Shown in pieces: positions 35,682-45,304 of a stretch of DNA of 64,000 nt. A program made the position numbers and the translations under genes. Position 1 is the first letter of the stretch. The number at the start of each line of letters is the position of its first letter. This DNA is from Yoonia maricola (GTDB lineage Bacteria; Pseudomonadota; Alphaproteobacteria; Rhodobacterales; Rhodobacteraceae), in assembly GCF_002797915.1 (NCBI RefSeq), contig NZ_PGTY01000002.1, forward strand, positions 310,001 through 374,000. The letters run 5' to 3'. Below the pieces are notes generated by a model, which saw only the letters and a list, made by a program, of their open reading frames with translations, was not told the origin of the DNA and searched no databases.

Positions 35682-35902
35682 CTGATTTTACCACAGATGC
35701 ACCGATGACAAGGGCGCGCACTGCCCCTCCGAAACGCGAGTATTACGCCTATTTTGGGCTGATCTTTCTGGCCACGCTGCCGCTGTGCATCCTGACGTGG
35801 GTGCTGTCTGCGGCGCGCCGGATGGAACTGCCGGAAAAGGGTCCATTCGCAAAGGCCTGGACACAGGCGCGCATTATTACGCCGCAGATCTTCAGCGCTT
35901 GA
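35678..35902 (+). CDS. pufQ: PufQ, bacteriochlorophyll/photosystem assembly factor
   Basis: 74 residues. One membrane helix, [21 protein letters not shown] (about 28-48), follows the conserved KREYYAY. Size, single helix and position between bchZ and pufB are those of PufQ, which promotes bacteriochlorophyll synthesis or delivery. It overlaps bchZ by ATGA. The 144-base gap to pufB holds no gene; by analogy it may contain a processing site. Confidence 0.9.
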   Translation: MTDFTTDAPMTRARTAPPKREYYAYFGLIFLATLPLCILTWVLSAARRMELPEKGPFAKAWTQARIITPQIFSA

Positions 35903-36046
35903 TCTGTTGGCATGACATTTGCCCGAAGGGGCATCCGATGTTCATCATTCCCCCCCGGGATGGTGGATTGGGGCAGAGGAAGAGCTTCTGTCGTAACCCG
36001 GCCGCGGGGGGTGCGCGGCGTCAGTACTTTATTTTGGAGACAAAAC

Positions 36047-36202
36047 ATGGCTGACAAATCTGACCTGTCTTTCACAGGTCTCACTGACGAGCAGGCCCAG
36101 GAGCTGCACGCAGTCTATATGAGCGGGTTCACACTCTTCGCGGTTGTGGCCGTGGTTGCTCATATTCTGACGTACATCAAGCTTCCTTGGTTCAGCTGGT
36201 AG
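36047..36202 (+). CDS. pufB: light-harvesting complex 1 beta subunit
   Basis: 51 residues beginning [20 protein letters not shown], followed by one membrane helix with the bacteriochlorophyll-ligating His in [14 protein letters not shown] (His about 39) and the C-terminal PWFSW. This is the canonical LH1 beta plan. ATG 36047 follows TTTTGGAGACAAAAC. It is in front of pufA by 12 bases. Confidence 0.97.
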   Translation: MADKSDLSFTGLTDEQAQELHAVYMSGFTLFAVVAVVAHILTYIKLPWFSW

Positions 36203-36214
36203 GAGGAATAGCAC

Positions 36215-36370
36215 ATGGCACAGTTCTACAAGATCTGGCTGGTATTCGACCCACGCCGCGTATTCGTGGCACAGGGCGTATTCCTGTTCCTTCTCGCAGC
36301 GATGATTCACCTCGTCCTGCTGAGCAATGAAAGCACAAACTGGTTCCAGCTCGCCTTTGGCGGAATGTAA
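36215..36370 (+). CDS. pufA: light-harvesting complex 1 alpha subunit
   Basis: 51 residues, [20 protein letters not shown] at the cytoplasmic side, then a membrane helix with [10 protein letters not shown] carrying the bacteriochlorophyll ligand His (residue 32), and NWFQLA near the end. AGGAGGAATAGCAC precedes ATG 36215. It pairs with PufB to form the LH1 ring. Confidence 0.97.
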   Translation: MAQFYKIWLVFDPRRVFVAQGVFLFLLAAMIHLVLLSNESTNWFQLAFGGM

Positions 36371-36393
36371 TCGGCTTTTGCCGCAATGATATC

Positions 36394-36422
36394 GCTGCGG
36401 GCGGGCGCGTTCCGCCCGTAGC
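36394..36422 (+). promoter_or_regulatory. pufA-pufL intercistronic mRNA hairpin
   Basis: GCTGCGGGCGG (36394-36404) pairs with CCGCCCGTAGC (36412-36422), eleven pairs with one G-U, around a 7-base loop. No T-run follows. Hairpins at this place in Rhodobacter protect the pufBA segment from 3' decay, giving more antenna than reaction-centre mRNA. Confidence 0.8.
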
Positions 36423-36496
36423 AAACACCGACATTGACGATGACAGGGCGCACCGAGACGCGGATGCAGGGCCTGTCGATGAATGGAGATTGGAAG

Positions 36497-37327
36497 ATGG
36501 CACAGCTCAGCTTCGAGAGAAAATACCGGGTCCGTGGCGGGACATTGGTAGGCGGTGATCTGTTCGACTTTTGGGTGGGGCCATTTTACGTTGGCTTCTT
36601 CGGGGTTACGACGTTCTTTTTCGCCGTCCTTGGGACGATATTGATTTTTTACGGGGCCAGCCAAGGCCCCACGTGGAACCCGTGGTTAATATCCATTGAC
36701 CCGCCGCCGCTTGAGTATGGCTTGGGTGCTGCACCGCTCATGGAAGGCGGCCTTTGGCAGATCATCACGATCTGTGCGATCGGCGCATTCGTCAGCTGGA
36801 TGATGCGCGAGGTTGAGATTTGCCGCAAACTGGGCATTGGCTATCACGTGCCCTTTGCCTTTGGCGTCGCGATCTTTGCCTATGTAACGCTGGTGGTCAT
36901 CCGACCCGTTTTGCTAGGCGCTTGGGGCCATGCGTTCCCATATGGCATCTTCAGCCACCTCGATTGGGTCAACAACGTGGGCTATGCTTATGGTAACTTC
37001 CATTACAACCCCGCGCATATGATCGCGATCACGTTCTTTTTCACGACCACGCTTGCACTTGCGCTGCACGGTTCCTTGGTGTTGTCAGCCGTGAACCCGC
37101 CAAAGGGCCAAGAGATCAAGTCACCTGATCATGAAGATACGTACTTTCGTGATTTGATCGGCTATTCGATCGGGCCACTGGGGATTCACCGCCTCGGCCT
37201 GTTTCTGGCGCTGAACGCTGGCTTCTGGTCTGCGATTTGTATCGTGATTTCTGGCACCATCTGGTTCGATGAATGGATCGTCTGGTGGGATTGGTACTAT
37301 GAACTCCCTTGGTGGGTTGATCTGTAG
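36497..37327 (+). CDS. pufL: photosynthetic reaction centre L subunit
   Basis: 276 residues from ATG 36497 ([20 protein letters not shown]), with GGAG at 36485-36488. Five membrane helices are evident. Key segments include [35 protein letters not shown] (bacteriochlorophyll His) and [19 protein letters not shown] with an iron-ligand His region. Length equals other L subunits with short C-termini. The frame extends upstream to 36434 without homology. Confidence 0.97.
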   Translation: MAQLSFERKYRVRGGTLVGGDLFDFWVGPFYVGFFGVTTFFFAVLGTILIFYGASQGPTWNPWLISIDPPPLEYGLGAAPLMEGGLWQIITICAIGAFVSWMMREVEICRKLGIGYHVPFAFGVAIFAYVTLVVIRPVLLGAWGHAFPYGIFSHLDWVNNVGYAYGNFHYNPAHMIAITFFFTTTLALALHGSLVLSAVNPPKGQEIKSPDHEDTYFRDLIGYSIGPLGIHRLGLFLALNAGFWSAICIVISGTIWFDEWIVWWDWYYELPWWVDL

Positions 37328-37340
37328 GAGGATATGAAAA

Positions 37341-38267
37341 ATGGCTGAATATCAAAACATCTTCACACAGGTTCAAGTACAGGGGCCGGCCGAAATGGGC
37401 CTGCCCGGACCTGATGGGACTGCGATTGATCGCGGCACCACCACTGGGTTCTCAAAACTTGCGGGCCTATTCGGGAACGCACAGTTGGGGCCGATCTATC
37501 TGGGTTCCTTCGGGGTCATCTCGCTGGCGACAGGTCTGATCTGGTTTGTCATGGTCGGTTTGTCCTTCTGGGCGCAGGCTGACTATAATCCGGCGATTTT
37601 CCTGCGCGATCTGTTCTGGCTCTCGCTTGATCCGCCTTCACCGGGCTATGGGTTAGGTATGCCACCCATGAATGACGGCGGGTACTTTATGATCGCGTCA
37701 TTCTTCTTGCTGATCTCTGTGATCACGTGGTGGGTGCGGACATATCTGCGGGCCGAAGCACTCGGCATGGGCAAGCATGTGGCATGGGCGTTCGCCTCTG
37801 CGATCTGGTTGTTCCTTGTCTTGGGTCTGTTCCGTCCGATCCTGATGGGCGACTGGTCTGAAATGGTGCCTTATGGTGTCTTCTCGCACCTTGATTGGAC
37901 GAACCTGTTTTCGATTACATATGGCAATCTGTTCTACAATCCGTTCCACGCCTTGAGCATTGTGTTCCTTTATGGTTCTGCCCTGCTGTTTGCGATGCAC
38001 GGTGCGACGATCCTTGCGGTCAGCCGTTTCGGCGGTGAACGCGAGATCGAACAGATCGTTGACCGCGGTACTGCGACCGAACGTGCCGCACTCTTCTGGC
38101 GCTGGACCATGGGCTTTAACGCCACGATGGAAGGTATCCACCGCTGGGCGTGGTGGTTTGCAGTTCTGACAACGCTGACAGGCGGTATCGGGATCCTGTT
38201 GACCGGTACGGTTGTTGATAACTGGTTTGTCTGGGCGCAGCAGCACGGCTATGCGCCGCTGAACTAA
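37341..38267 (+). CDS. pufM: photosynthetic reaction centre M subunit
   Basis: 308 residues, [20 protein letters not shown] opening, five membrane helices, [20 protein letters not shown] (special-pair His region), and [20 protein letters not shown] with an iron-ligand His. TAGGAGGATATGAAAA precedes the ATG. It forms the reaction-centre core with PufL. Confidence 0.97.
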   Translation: MAEYQNIFTQVQVQGPAEMGLPGPDGTAIDRGTTTGFSKLAGLFGNAQLGPIYLGSFGVISLATGLIWFVMVGLSFWAQADYNPAIFLRDLFWLSLDPPSPGYGLGMPPMNDGGYFMIASFFLLISVITWWVRTYLRAEALGMGKHVAWAFASAIWLFLVLGLFRPILMGDWSEMVPYGVFSHLDWTNLFSITYGNLFYNPFHALSIVFLYGSALLFAMHGATILAVSRFGGEREIEQIVDRGTATERAALFWRWTMGFNATMEGIHRWAWWFAVLTTLTGGIGILLTGTVVDNWFVWAQQHGYAPLN

Positions 38268-38275
38268 GGAGAGAG

Positions 38276-38512
38276 ATGATGAAAAACGATAACATCCTCG
38301 ACATGAGCGAAAAGAGCAGGCTGACCGCCGATATCACTCTCTTAATGCTTAAAGGGGCCGGTTATGCTGCGGTTTTTGTTTTGGCAGTTTGGTTTGTGAT
38401 TGCCGCCATGGCATTCATTGGCCGTATCCTTCCGGAACAAAGCCGTGAAACGCCGGATCCGATCAACCGGTCATCGCTGGTGATTGAGGTCGAAGAAGTC
38501 GTTCACGTGTAG
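38276..38512 (+). CDS. pufX: PufX-like reaction centre/LH1 ring protein
   Basis: 78 residues directly after pufM. A single helix follows [20 protein letters not shown] and ends FIGRILPEQ. Rhodobacter PufX has the matching pattern of MMKGAGWAGG, a hydrophobic helix and VGRMLP. The Gly-containing helix start and the GRILP exit are conserved; overall similarity is low, as usual for PufX. Two ATG codons (38276, 38279) follow GGAGAG. PufX leaves a gap in the LH1 ring for quinone exchange. No pufC cytochrome gene is present after pufM. Confidence 0.85.
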   Translation: MMKNDNILDMSEKSRLTADITLLMLKGAGYAAVFVLAVWFVIAAMAFIGRILPEQSRETPDPINRSSLVIEVEEVVHV

Positions 38513-38521
38513 TGAGATTGG

Positions 38522-38674
38522 AACAGGCGGCGCGCGACGCACCGCCTGTTTCATACGCCATCGGGCTACCCTCCCTGGCTGGCCCGATATGGGGTGAGAA
38601 CCCCAGTTCCCTTCCTGTTGGCTACAGGAGAACTAGCGTCGCAATCGGGTTACACCCTTTTGCGGCGCTTTTTT
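38522..38674 (+). ncRNA. structured puf operon 3' UTR, candidate PcrX-like small RNA
   Basis: Between pufX and dxs five hairpins follow one another: AACAGGCGG/CCGCCTGTT (38522-38550), ATCGGGC/GCCCGAT (38560-38588), GGGGT-GAGA-ACCCC with a GNRA tetraloop (38591-38604), TCCTGT/ACAGGA (38613-38629), and a terminator (38636-38674). In R. sphaeroides a small RNA, PcrX, is processed from the puf operon 3' UTR and tunes puf expression. Position and structure fit an equivalent here. A dxs leader regulator is the alternative. Confidence 0.5.
38636..38674 (+). terminator. intrinsic terminator of the puf operon
   Basis: GCGTCGCAA (38636-38644) pairs with TTGCGGCGC (38660-38668), one G-U pair, followed by six T. 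The dxs start is 20 bases beyond. Confidence 0.88.
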
Positions 38675-38694
38675 CATATCACAAAGGTGCTGAG

Positions 38695-40617
38695 ATGACC
38701 AATCGCCCACATACGCCATTCCTCGACAGCATTGCTGGCCCTGCCGATATTCGCCGGATGAACGACATGGCCATTGCCAATCTGGCCGATGATGTGCGGG
38801 CCGAGGTGATCTCGGCGGTGTCCCAAACGGGGGGGCATTTGGGGTCGTCGCTGGGTGTGGTTGAACTGACGACAGCGATCCATGCGGTCTTTGATACGCC
38901 GCGCGATAAGCTTGTTTTCGACGTTGGGCACCAGTGTTATCCGCATAAGGTGCTGACCGGACGGCGCGACCGTATTCGGACCTTGCGCCAAGAAGGCGGG
39001 TTGTCCGGCTTCACGAAGCGCGCAGAGAGCGACTATGATCCTTTTGGTGCCGCGCATTCAAGCACCTCTATTTCTGCGGCTCTTGGGTTTACTGTGGGGC
39101 GCGACATGGGCATGCCAACGGGCGATGCGATTGCCGTGATTGGTGACGGGTCCATCAGCGCGGGCATGGCCTATGAGGCGCTGAACAATGCAGGCGCAGA
39201 GGGCCGTCGCTTGTTTGTGATTCTCAACGACAATGAGATGTCGATCGCCCCACCTGTGGGGGCAATGTCGAAGTATCTGTCGGGCCTTTACGCCTCGCCC
39301 ATGGGTGAGTTGCACAAGATGGCCGAAGGGTTTGAGGCCGCTTTGCCCGGCCCGCTACGGGACCACGCGCGCCGGGCGCGCAATCTGGTGACGGGGATGC
39401 AGACCGGTGGTTCAGGGACGTTGTTTGAAGAGCTTGGTTTTTCTTATATCGGCCCGATTGATGGCCATGACATGAGCCAGCTTTTGCCAGTCTTGCGCGC
39501 AGCGCGGACCCGCGCAACAGGCCCTGTCTTGATCCACGTTTGCACGACCAAGGGTAAGGGCTATGCCCCAGCCGAGGATAGCGCTGATTGCGGGCATGGT
39601 GTGTCCAAATTCGATGTCGCGACTGGGGCGCAGGCGAAATCGAAACCCAACGCGCCCAGCTATACCAAGGTCTTTGGTTCTGCTCTGACGACCGAGGCGC
39701 AGATGGACCCCAGCATTGTGGCGGTCACCGCCGCGATGCCTTCGGGTACTGGCGTTGATATCATGGGCGCGCGGTTCAAGGACCGCGTGTTTGATGTGGG
39801 CATCGCCGAACAGCATGGTGTCACCTTTGCCGCCGGGATGGCGGCGAGTGGGCTGAAGCCGTTTTGCGCGATCTATTCGACCTTCCTGCAACGCGGTTAC
39901 GATCAGGTGGTTCATGATGTGGCCTTGCAAAACCTGCCCGTGCGTTTCGCAATTGACCGCGCCGGGCTGGTCGGTGCCGATGGGCCGACCCATGCGGGGG
40001 CCTTTGATATCGGCTATATGAGCGCCTTGCCGAATATGGTCGTGATGGCGGCCGGGGATGAGTTGGAACTGATGCATATGGTGCGCACCGCTGCGGCCTA
40101 TGACGAAGGGCCGATTGCCTTCCGTTATCCACGCGGCGAAGGGGTGCGGATTGAGCTGCCCGAACGGGGTAACCTGATCGAGATCGGCAAAGGCCGGATT
40201 GTGCAGGAAGGGTCTGACGTGGCGATCCTGTCTTTTGGGGCGCATCTGGCGGAATGTCGGAAGGCGTCAGAGAAACTGGCGGTCCAAGGTGTCTCTACGA
40301 CGATTGCAGATGCGCGATTTGCCAAACCACTGGATCGCGCGCTGATCCGGCAATTGCTGCGCAACCACAAAGCGCTGATCACGGTTGAGCAGGGTGCGCA
40401 GGGCGGCTTTGGTGCGATGGTTTTGCATGATCTGGCCAACGATGGCCTGCTGGATGGACGCTGCCAAGTACGGACGATGACGCTGCCCGACCGCTATATT
40501 GATCACGCGTCGCCGGATGCGATGTACGCGGATGCAGGGCTGACGGCGGTGGATATTGCGGCGACTGCGATGCAGGCGGCGGGGATTGAAGTGAAGCGGG
40601 TTGAGGTGGGGGTTTGA
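38695..40617 (+). CDS. dxs: 1-deoxy-D-xylulose-5-phosphate synthase
   Basis: Thiamine-diphosphate enzyme that condenses pyruvate with glyceraldehyde 3-phosphate, the first step of the MEP isoprenoid pathway. 640 residues from ATG 38695. Motifs: [14 protein letters not shown] (catalytic His region, about 47-60), [15 protein letters not shown], the cofactor motif [19 protein letters not shown] (about 149-167), and the transketolase region MPSGTGVD and [18 protein letters not shown]. Placement after puf, separated by a terminator, is typical of Rhodobacter-like clusters and links precursor supply to photosystem synthesis. The frame is open from 38512, but that part is the structured UTR. Confidence 0.97.
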   Translation: MTNRPHTPFLDSIAGPADIRRMNDMAIANLADDVRAEVISAVSQTGGHLGSSLGVVELTTAIHAVFDTPRDKLVFDVGHQCYPHKVLTGRRDRIRTLRQEGGLSGFTKRAESDYDPFGAAHSSTSISAALGFTVGRDMGMPTGDAIAVIGDGSISAGMAYEALNNAGAEGRRLFVILNDNEMSIAPPVGAMSKYLSGLYASPMGELHKMAEGFEAALPGPLRDHARRARNLVTGMQTGGSGTLFEELGFSYIGPIDGHDMSQLLPVLRAARTRATGPVLIHVCTTKGKGYAPAEDSADCGHGVSKFDVATGAQAKSKPNAPSYTKVFGSALTTEAQMDPSIVAVTAAMPSGTGVDIMGARFKDRVFDVGIAEQHGVTFAAGMAASGLKPFCAIYSTFLQRGYDQVVHDVALQNLPVRFAIDRAGLVGADGPTHAGAFDIGYMSALPNMVVMAAGDELELMHMVRTAAAYDEGPIAFRYPRGEGVRIELPERGNLIEIGKGRIVQEGSDVAILSFGAHLAECRKASEKLAVQGVSTTIADARFAKPLDRALIRQLLRNHKALITVEQGAQGGFGAMVLHDLANDGLLDGRCQVRTMTLPDRYIDHASPDAMYADAGLTAVDIAATAMQAAGIEVKRVEVGV

Positions 40618-41141
40618 AGAACCTTTTTATACGCGCAGCAACCGCACGCCAGATTGCCCCGCTTATCGCGACACTTGCCCTGAACCCATTTGTCGCGCAT
40701 GCGCATGAGGTAAATGTCGATATCCCCTTCACTCCGCAGGAAGAGGTCGCCGGTGTGAATGCGCGTCCCTTCCCGTTAGAGATGTTCTATACGGGGGAGG
40801 CTGGGGAGTTATTTGGCCGTTCGAGCTGCTATGTCCCGCAAGACAAGCTGCGTGACTATGCGATTGGGCAATGGCTTGAAGAACCGATTGAGCAGCGCAT
40901 CCGCCTTGTCTGCGCGATTGTGATGTTATCGCGGGGACCGCAAAACTTGGTCGCCTCTGGCGGCCGCGAGCCGAACGCAGAGTTTCTGGAAAGCACAGTC
41001 ATTTCGGTTTCGATCTTGGCCGATACATTTTTGGCGCCCGATAACCTGAGCGCCGTGCAAGCGATCAGCGCATCACTTGTGGTTCTGGGTGGTTTGACGC
41101 CGGGCGATCAACGCGCATTGGTCAGATCAATTTTGGAATAG
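40614..41141 (+). CDS. hypothetical exported protein coupled to dxs
   Basis: 175 residues, not recognised. The signal peptide runs through [14 protein letters not shown] (cleavage about residue 30), then [20 protein letters not shown]. The rest is mostly helical in character with two Cys (SSCYVP, RLVCAI). The start is TTG 40614, whose last two bases form part of the dxs stop (TTGA), with a purine-rich GAGGTGGGGG ahead. Coupling to dxs suggests co-expression, but no functional link can be shown. The 3' end is ten bases from the convergent methyltransferase gene. Confidence 0.65.
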   Translation: MKNLFIRAATARQIAPLIATLALNPFVAHAHEVNVDIPFTPQEEVAGVNARPFPLEMFYTGEAGELFGRSSCYVPQDKLRDYAIGQWLEEPIEQRIRLVCAIVMLSRGPQNLVASGGREPNAEFLESTVISVSILADTFLAPDNLSAVQAISASLVVLGGLTPGDQRALVRSILE

Positions 41142-41150
41142 GGTGTGCAT

Positions 41151-42260
41151 CTACAGTAGGCCTGTCTGAAACAGCCACACCTTTAGTCCGCCATGCGGGA
41201 TGGCGGCACCTTTGGGTCTGAACGGTAGCCCCGTAGCCTTTGCCAACCCGGCCTCGCTGGTCACGATCCCGACCCGCCAGCCTGGGCATTCACGTTTGAT
41301 CGCATCGCCTAGCCCGGCATAGACGCCGTAGAGCATATTTTGATTGCCGATCCGCGCACCATAAGGTGGGTTGCAGATGATCAGGCCCGGTGGGCCTGCG
41401 GGCCGTTTGATGTCAGTGGCAGAGAGGTTTTGGAAGGTGATATGCTCCGCAACCCCCGCCCGTTCGGCGTTGGCGGTGGCCATGCGGATGGCACCGGCGT
41501 CGCGGTCGCTGCCGTGGAAATGGTTTTGCGGCGCGTGGGTTTCACCCACCCTACGCATGTCTGACCATGCATCCGGGTCAAACGTCGCGAGGTGTTCGAA
41601 TGCGAAACCCCGCGTCCGGCCGGGGTGGAGCCCCATCGCAACTTCCGCCGCCTCAATCAAAAACGTGCCTGATCCACACATCGGATCCAGCACCGGTTCG
41701 CGCCCGTCGTAGCCGCATTCACGTAGCATCAGCGCGGCCAGCGTTTCGCGCATGGGTGCTTTGCCGACAGCCTCTTTATGCCCGCGCTTATGCAGGCTTT
41801 CGCCCGAGGTATCGATGCTGATCGTTACCCGATTGTCGTCGATCCGTACCTTGATAGCAATGGGTGCATCCGCGCTGATCGTCATGCTGTGACTGTCCTT
41901 GAGCGCGGTTTCAATCCGTTGGACCGCTGCCCCCGCGTGGTAGATCTTGGACTTCTTCGAAGTGCTGACCTCGACCCGTACAGGCACATCGGCGCGCAGA
42001 ATGTCACCCCACGGAAACTTGCGCGCCCGCTTGTCCAGCTGTGCGAGGTGAAACGCCATGAAGCTGCCCACCCGCGCCAAAACACGCGTGGCTCCGCGCA
42101 TAACAAGATTGGCGCGCCAGACGTCTTCCCATGTCCCGCTGATTGTGACCCCGCCGGGGGTGCGTTGCGCATTGCTGAACCCATTGGCCTGAGCCTCGGC
42201 CAACAGCGCCTGTTCAAGTCCCGGCGTGGCGACCATAAAGATGTCAAACGGTGCGGTCAT
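41151..42260 (-). CDS. THUMP-domain class I rRNA methyltransferase, RlmL-like
   Basis: 369 residues from ATG 42260 (MTAPFDIFMVATPGLEQALL); the frame is open to 42296. The N-terminal THUMP-like region is followed by HKRGHKEAVGKAPMRETLAA, the SAM site LDPMCGSGTFLIEAAEVAMG and the catalytic IICNPPYGARIG (NPPY motif for N2-guanine methylation). This is the N-terminal half of E. coli RlmKL, acting on 23S rRNA, without the RlmK part. Confidence 0.9.
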   Translation of the reverse strand: MTAPFDIFMVATPGLEQALLAEAQANGFSNAQRTPGGVTISGTWEDVWRANLVMRGATRVLARVGSFMAFHLAQLDKRARKFPWGDILRADVPVRVEVSTSKKSKIYHAGAAVQRIETALKDSHSMTISADAPIAIKVRIDDNRVTISIDTSGESLHKRGHKEAVGKAPMRETLAALMLRECGYDGREPVLDPMCGSGTFLIEAAEVAMGLHPGRTRGFAFEHLATFDPDAWSDMRRVGETHAPQNHFHGSDRDAGAIRMATANAERAGVAEHITFQNLSATDIKRPAGPPGLIICNPPYGARIGNQNMLYGVYAGLGDAIKRECPGWRVGIVTSEAGLAKATGLPFRPKGAAIPHGGLKVWLFQTGLL

Positions 42261-42311
42261 GACAGGTGCATACTGGGCTTTGCTGCAAGGATGCAAACGG
42301 CAATCGCTGGG

Positions 42312-43682
42312 TCAGAATCGTGATGTGATCCCGAAAAGCAATTGTACGGCGGATGTCGTGTTCTCTTCCGCTGTTGAAACGGTCCGTGATGAAGACAATG
42401 TAATGCTAGGAGAGAAGCCAAAGTAATTGATGTCCTGAAAGGTTGCGGTGGCGTCAGCGGATATGAAATTGTCCTCGCGCCCATCAAGGGTTGTTGTGAA
42501 CTCATCATAGGTGCGCATGCCGACGGCCAGCGATGTAAAAAGTCTCACCCCAAGGATGGGTTGGGCCAGCCCGTAGCCGACCCCCGCTTCGTATTCATCA
42601 AATGATGTCTCGCTCCCGGCTGCGACCTGCCGCGCCCGCAGGCTGAGTTGTAACAGATCGCCGCTTGCTAGTGTCCGGTCAAAGGTGCCCAATACATCAT
42701 AAAGCGTAGAATCGCGCAGGCTTGGCGTCAGCACCTCTTGCTTTCGCACCAACCCTCTGATCCGGGCCGTGCTGCGGCGTCCGATCGGGACGATTTGTGC
42801 AACGCTCAGATCGCGATAGTTGATCAGCCGCGTGCCACCCTGCCAATAGCTGCCGAGAGTGACGCCGAAACGCACAGGCCCCAGAGGGCTGATATTGTTT
42901 TGCTGCCGGTCTATCCCGACAGAGGCTGTTACTCTTGCAAAATCTTTACCATCAACCGCCCGCACCTCCTCATCTGGCGAACTGGCGAGCAGGTCCTGCG
43001 CGTCAGATGACAGCGTATAGGTTTCGCCTGAAACCAAACCCACCAATGCCGTTGACTGCTGGGGGCTTTGCGAGATGCGGTAACTTAGTTCAGTGCTTGC
43101 TGCGAATGCCACGCCTGACAGGGAACGGCGATCTTCCGGTAACACGAAGGTAAGGCCGATGCTCTCTAGCGTCAGAATTCCATCCTCCGATCCGTTGTTG
43201 ATGTTGTCGGATGGGGCGATCCAGCCGGTCACTTGCACCGACAACGGGTTTGCATCGGAGGTAGCGTTGAAAGCCGCCGCAACAGATTGCCGGTCGGCCT
43301 GCGTCTGCGCGTCATTTGCCGCCCGGCGCAACCAGATTTGTGATCGCGTGTATTGGCCGGCCTGAAAATGCACACCAGCCACAAAGCGTGCCGCGAGGAA
43401 GCGTTCATCGTTGGTCAGGGCAGCCTTATAAGCCTGCGCACCGGTTTCTGCGGCGCTTTGCGGCGTATCCAGATCCGCTTGTGCCAACGCCAGAAGGTAG
43501 AGCGCTGCAAAACTTTCAGGCTGCGCTCCCAGCATTTCGGTTGCAATGCTGGCGGCCTGACCCGGCCTATCGCCGACCAAGGCTGCCTCAGCCTGTTGTT
43601 GCAGGCGCTCAAATGCAGATTGGGCCTTTAAGGGTGTTGCTATTGCCATGAATAAGAACGGCCAAAGTACAGTCAATCGCAT
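42312..43682 (-). CDS. TPR plus outer-membrane beta-barrel protein, surface-lipoprotein-assembly-modifier-like
   Basis: 456 residues with a signal peptide ending LKA (about 20). Residues about 25-150 form TPR-like helices (AALYLLALAQADLDTPQSAAE, RFLAARFVAGVHFQAGQYTR). From about 150 on the sequence alternates in beta-strand fashion and ends in phenylalanine (LLFGITSRF), the outer-membrane barrel signature. This N-TPR/C-barrel plan resembles Slam proteins, which move lipoproteins to the cell surface. No lipoprotein cargo gene of the Slam type is adjacent, although a CAP lipoprotein gene lies 270 bases away on the other strand. Confidence 0.65.
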   Translation of the reverse strand: MRLTVLWPFLFMAIATPLKAQSAFERLQQQAEAALVGDRPGQAASIATEMLGAQPESFAALYLLALAQADLDTPQSAAETGAQAYKAALTNDERFLAARFVAGVHFQAGQYTRSQIWLRRAANDAQTQADRQSVAAAFNATSDANPLSVQVTGWIAPSDNINNGSEDGILTLESIGLTFVLPEDRRSLSGVAFAASTELSYRISQSPQQSTALVGLVSGETYTLSSDAQDLLASSPDEEVRAVDGKDFARVTASVGIDRQQNNISPLGPVRFGVTLGSYWQGGTRLINYRDLSVAQIVPIGRRSTARIRGLVRKQEVLTPSLRDSTLYDVLGTFDRTLASGDLLQLSLRARQVAAGSETSFDEYEAGVGYGLAQPILGVRLFTSLAVGMRTYDEFTTTLDGREDNFISADATATFQDINYFGFSPSITLSSSRTVSTAEENTTSAVQLLFGITSRF

Positions 43683-43952
43683 GTGGGGTGTGCACCTCGC
43701 GCTATGTTTCAGGCCGTCGTGGGTGTTTACGCAAATGTTGCGTTGTGGAGAATAGCTTCAGTGCTGCTTGTTTCGATTTATGGTGCTGTGGTCCCTTTTT
43801 GCTATAATTGTTTCAGGATTTTGGCGTCTTTCCCCCTTACGCATGACCAGACAAGCAATATTTTGCTTATCTTACAAAGGTTTGCGGTCTTTGATTGAGC
43901 GCATCAAGCGGAACACCCTAGCTATGTTCCGATAAATATTCGGAGCAATCTC

Positions 43953-44462
43953 ATGAAGCGCGTTCTTTCTATTGCGGCACTTGGTCTTGCCGCTGCGTGT
44001 GGCGGTGCCGGTGGCAGTACATCAAATGCAAGCGACACAATCGCGATTGAGGATTTGCCGCAGATTGCTGTTTCTGAAGCTCCCAGCACAACATTTACAA
44101 GCATGTTAAATGGTGTGCGTAGCGACGCCGGTGTTGGGTCCGTGTCATACAATGCGCAATTGGGTACAGCGGCCCGTCGGCATGCCAATGACATGCATGC
44201 TAACGAGTTCTTTAGCCATACTGGCAGCGATGGGTCGACCATTGGCGAAAGGGTCAATGACGCGGGTTACGCGTTCAGCTGGGTGGGCGAAAACATTGCC
44301 AAAGGTCAGGCGAATGAGGCAGCAGCACTCGCGAGTTGGCAGTCATCCACAACAGGTCATAAGGAAAATAACGAAATGGCCCGTGCAGAGCATTTTGCAT
44401 TGGCCAAGGCGGGCACAGGCGAAAATCAGTACTGGGTTCTTGTTCTTGCCGATCCGCTTTAG
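43953..44462 (+). CDS. CAP (SCP/PR1) domain lipoprotein
   Basis: 169 residues. Lipoprotein signal peptide with lipobox LAAAC (Cys about 16), then a Gly/Ser linker and the CAP domain: [41 protein letters not shown] (conserved His and Glu), [14 protein letters not shown] and [12 protein letters not shown]. The function of bacterial CAP proteins is mostly unknown. GGAGCAATCTC precedes the ATG. It is convergent with the next gene, overlapping by four bases. Confidence 0.88.
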   Translation: MKRVLSIAALGLAAACGGAGGSTSNASDTIAIEDLPQIAVSEAPSTTFTSMLNGVRSDAGVGSVSYNAQLGTAARRHANDMHANEFFSHTGSDGSTIGERVNDAGYAFSWVGENIAKGQANEAAALASWQSSTTGHKENNEMARAEHFALAKAGTGENQYWVLVLADPL

Positions 44463-45241
44463 CGGTCACATCCTGCGCTAACGCGTGACGGCGCTGCTTC
44501 TGGTTTGGGTTGCGGCTTGGCGATACCTTCAAGCGCTTTGAGCGGTTTTTTAACCGCCTCGGTCAATCCCGGGCGCGTGGGCGCCGCCATTTGCTTGCTC
44601 ACTTCGACAATTAGAACACCGCCTGCGGCCACAACAGGCAGGTTGTGCCCGACCTTTTCCAGAAATCCTGCCGACTTGCGCCAGATCTTGCGCGCGGATG
44701 GTGGTTGATACAGGGCCGACATAGCCCGTTCGGTCACGAACTGGTGTCGCCGCAGTTGTGCTTCTAATTGGCTCAGCGAATAGGGCCGCCCGTAGCCGAA
44801 TGGCGTGGCGTCAGAGCGTGACCATAGCCCGGCCCGGTTCGGCACGATGAACACCGCACGCCCACCGGGACCAAGCACCCGCCATGCTTCGTCCAACAGC
44901 AATGAGGGCTGTTCGGTCGTCTCGAGCCCATGTAGCATGACCAGTTTATCGACATGCCCCGTCTCAATTGGCCAAAGCGTATCTTCGCATAAAACACTGA
45001 CGTTTTTACCATCCGCTGGCCAAGGCATCACCCCTTGTGGCCCCGGCATCAGCCCGATCACACGGCGTGCGTCTTTCAAAAAGGGCCGCAAGAGCGGCAG
45101 GGCGAACCCGAAACCCACGACCACCTGCCCTTTTGCCTCTGGCCATACCATGCAAAGCTCGTCGCGGATCACCTTTTGCGCCGCACGCCCCAATGCGCTG
45201 CGGTAATAGAAGTTTCGCAAATCAAGGACGTCGAGGTGCAT
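44459..45241 (-). CDS. class I SAM-dependent methyltransferase
   Basis: 260 residues from ATG 45241; the frame opens at 45265. The Methyltransf_11-like core shows [16 protein letters not shown] as motif [29 protein letters not shown]-type sequence as motifs II-III (about 106-133) and [13 protein letters not shown] Lys/Pro-rich tail follows. The substrate is unknown. It is divergent from gloB, a neighbourhood I would expect in other Rhodobacterales, which may only reflect conserved order. Confidence 0.85.
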   Translation of the reverse strand: MHLDVLDLRNFYYRSALGRAAQKVIRDELCMVWPEAKGQVVVGFGFALPLLRPFLKDARRVIGLMPGPQGVMPWPADGKNVSVLCEDTLWPIETGHVDKLVMLHGLETTEQPSLLLDEAWRVLGPGGRAVFIVPNRAGLWSRSDATPFGYGRPYSLSQLEAQLRRHQFVTERAMSALYQPPSARKIWRKSAGFLEKVGHNLPVVAAGGVLIVEVSKQMAAPTRPGLTEAVKKPLKALEGIAKPQPKPEAAPSRVSAGCDR

Positions 45242-45304
45242 TGCGGTTTGCGGCTCCTTGGGCAAAGCTGTGATTGCAGCATATCAACTGGAAAGGGCAT
45301 TGCC

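Noticed and set aside
38581-38694. Thiamine-pyrophosphate riboswitch ahead of dxs
   Set aside because: Dxs uses the cofactor, so I looked for the CUGAGA and GACCUGAU-type blocks of the THI element; they are not there.
38512-38694. Dxs extended upstream to 38512
   Set aside because: The extra codons run through five hairpins and a terminator; conserved Dxs sequence and a fitting ATG begin at 38695.
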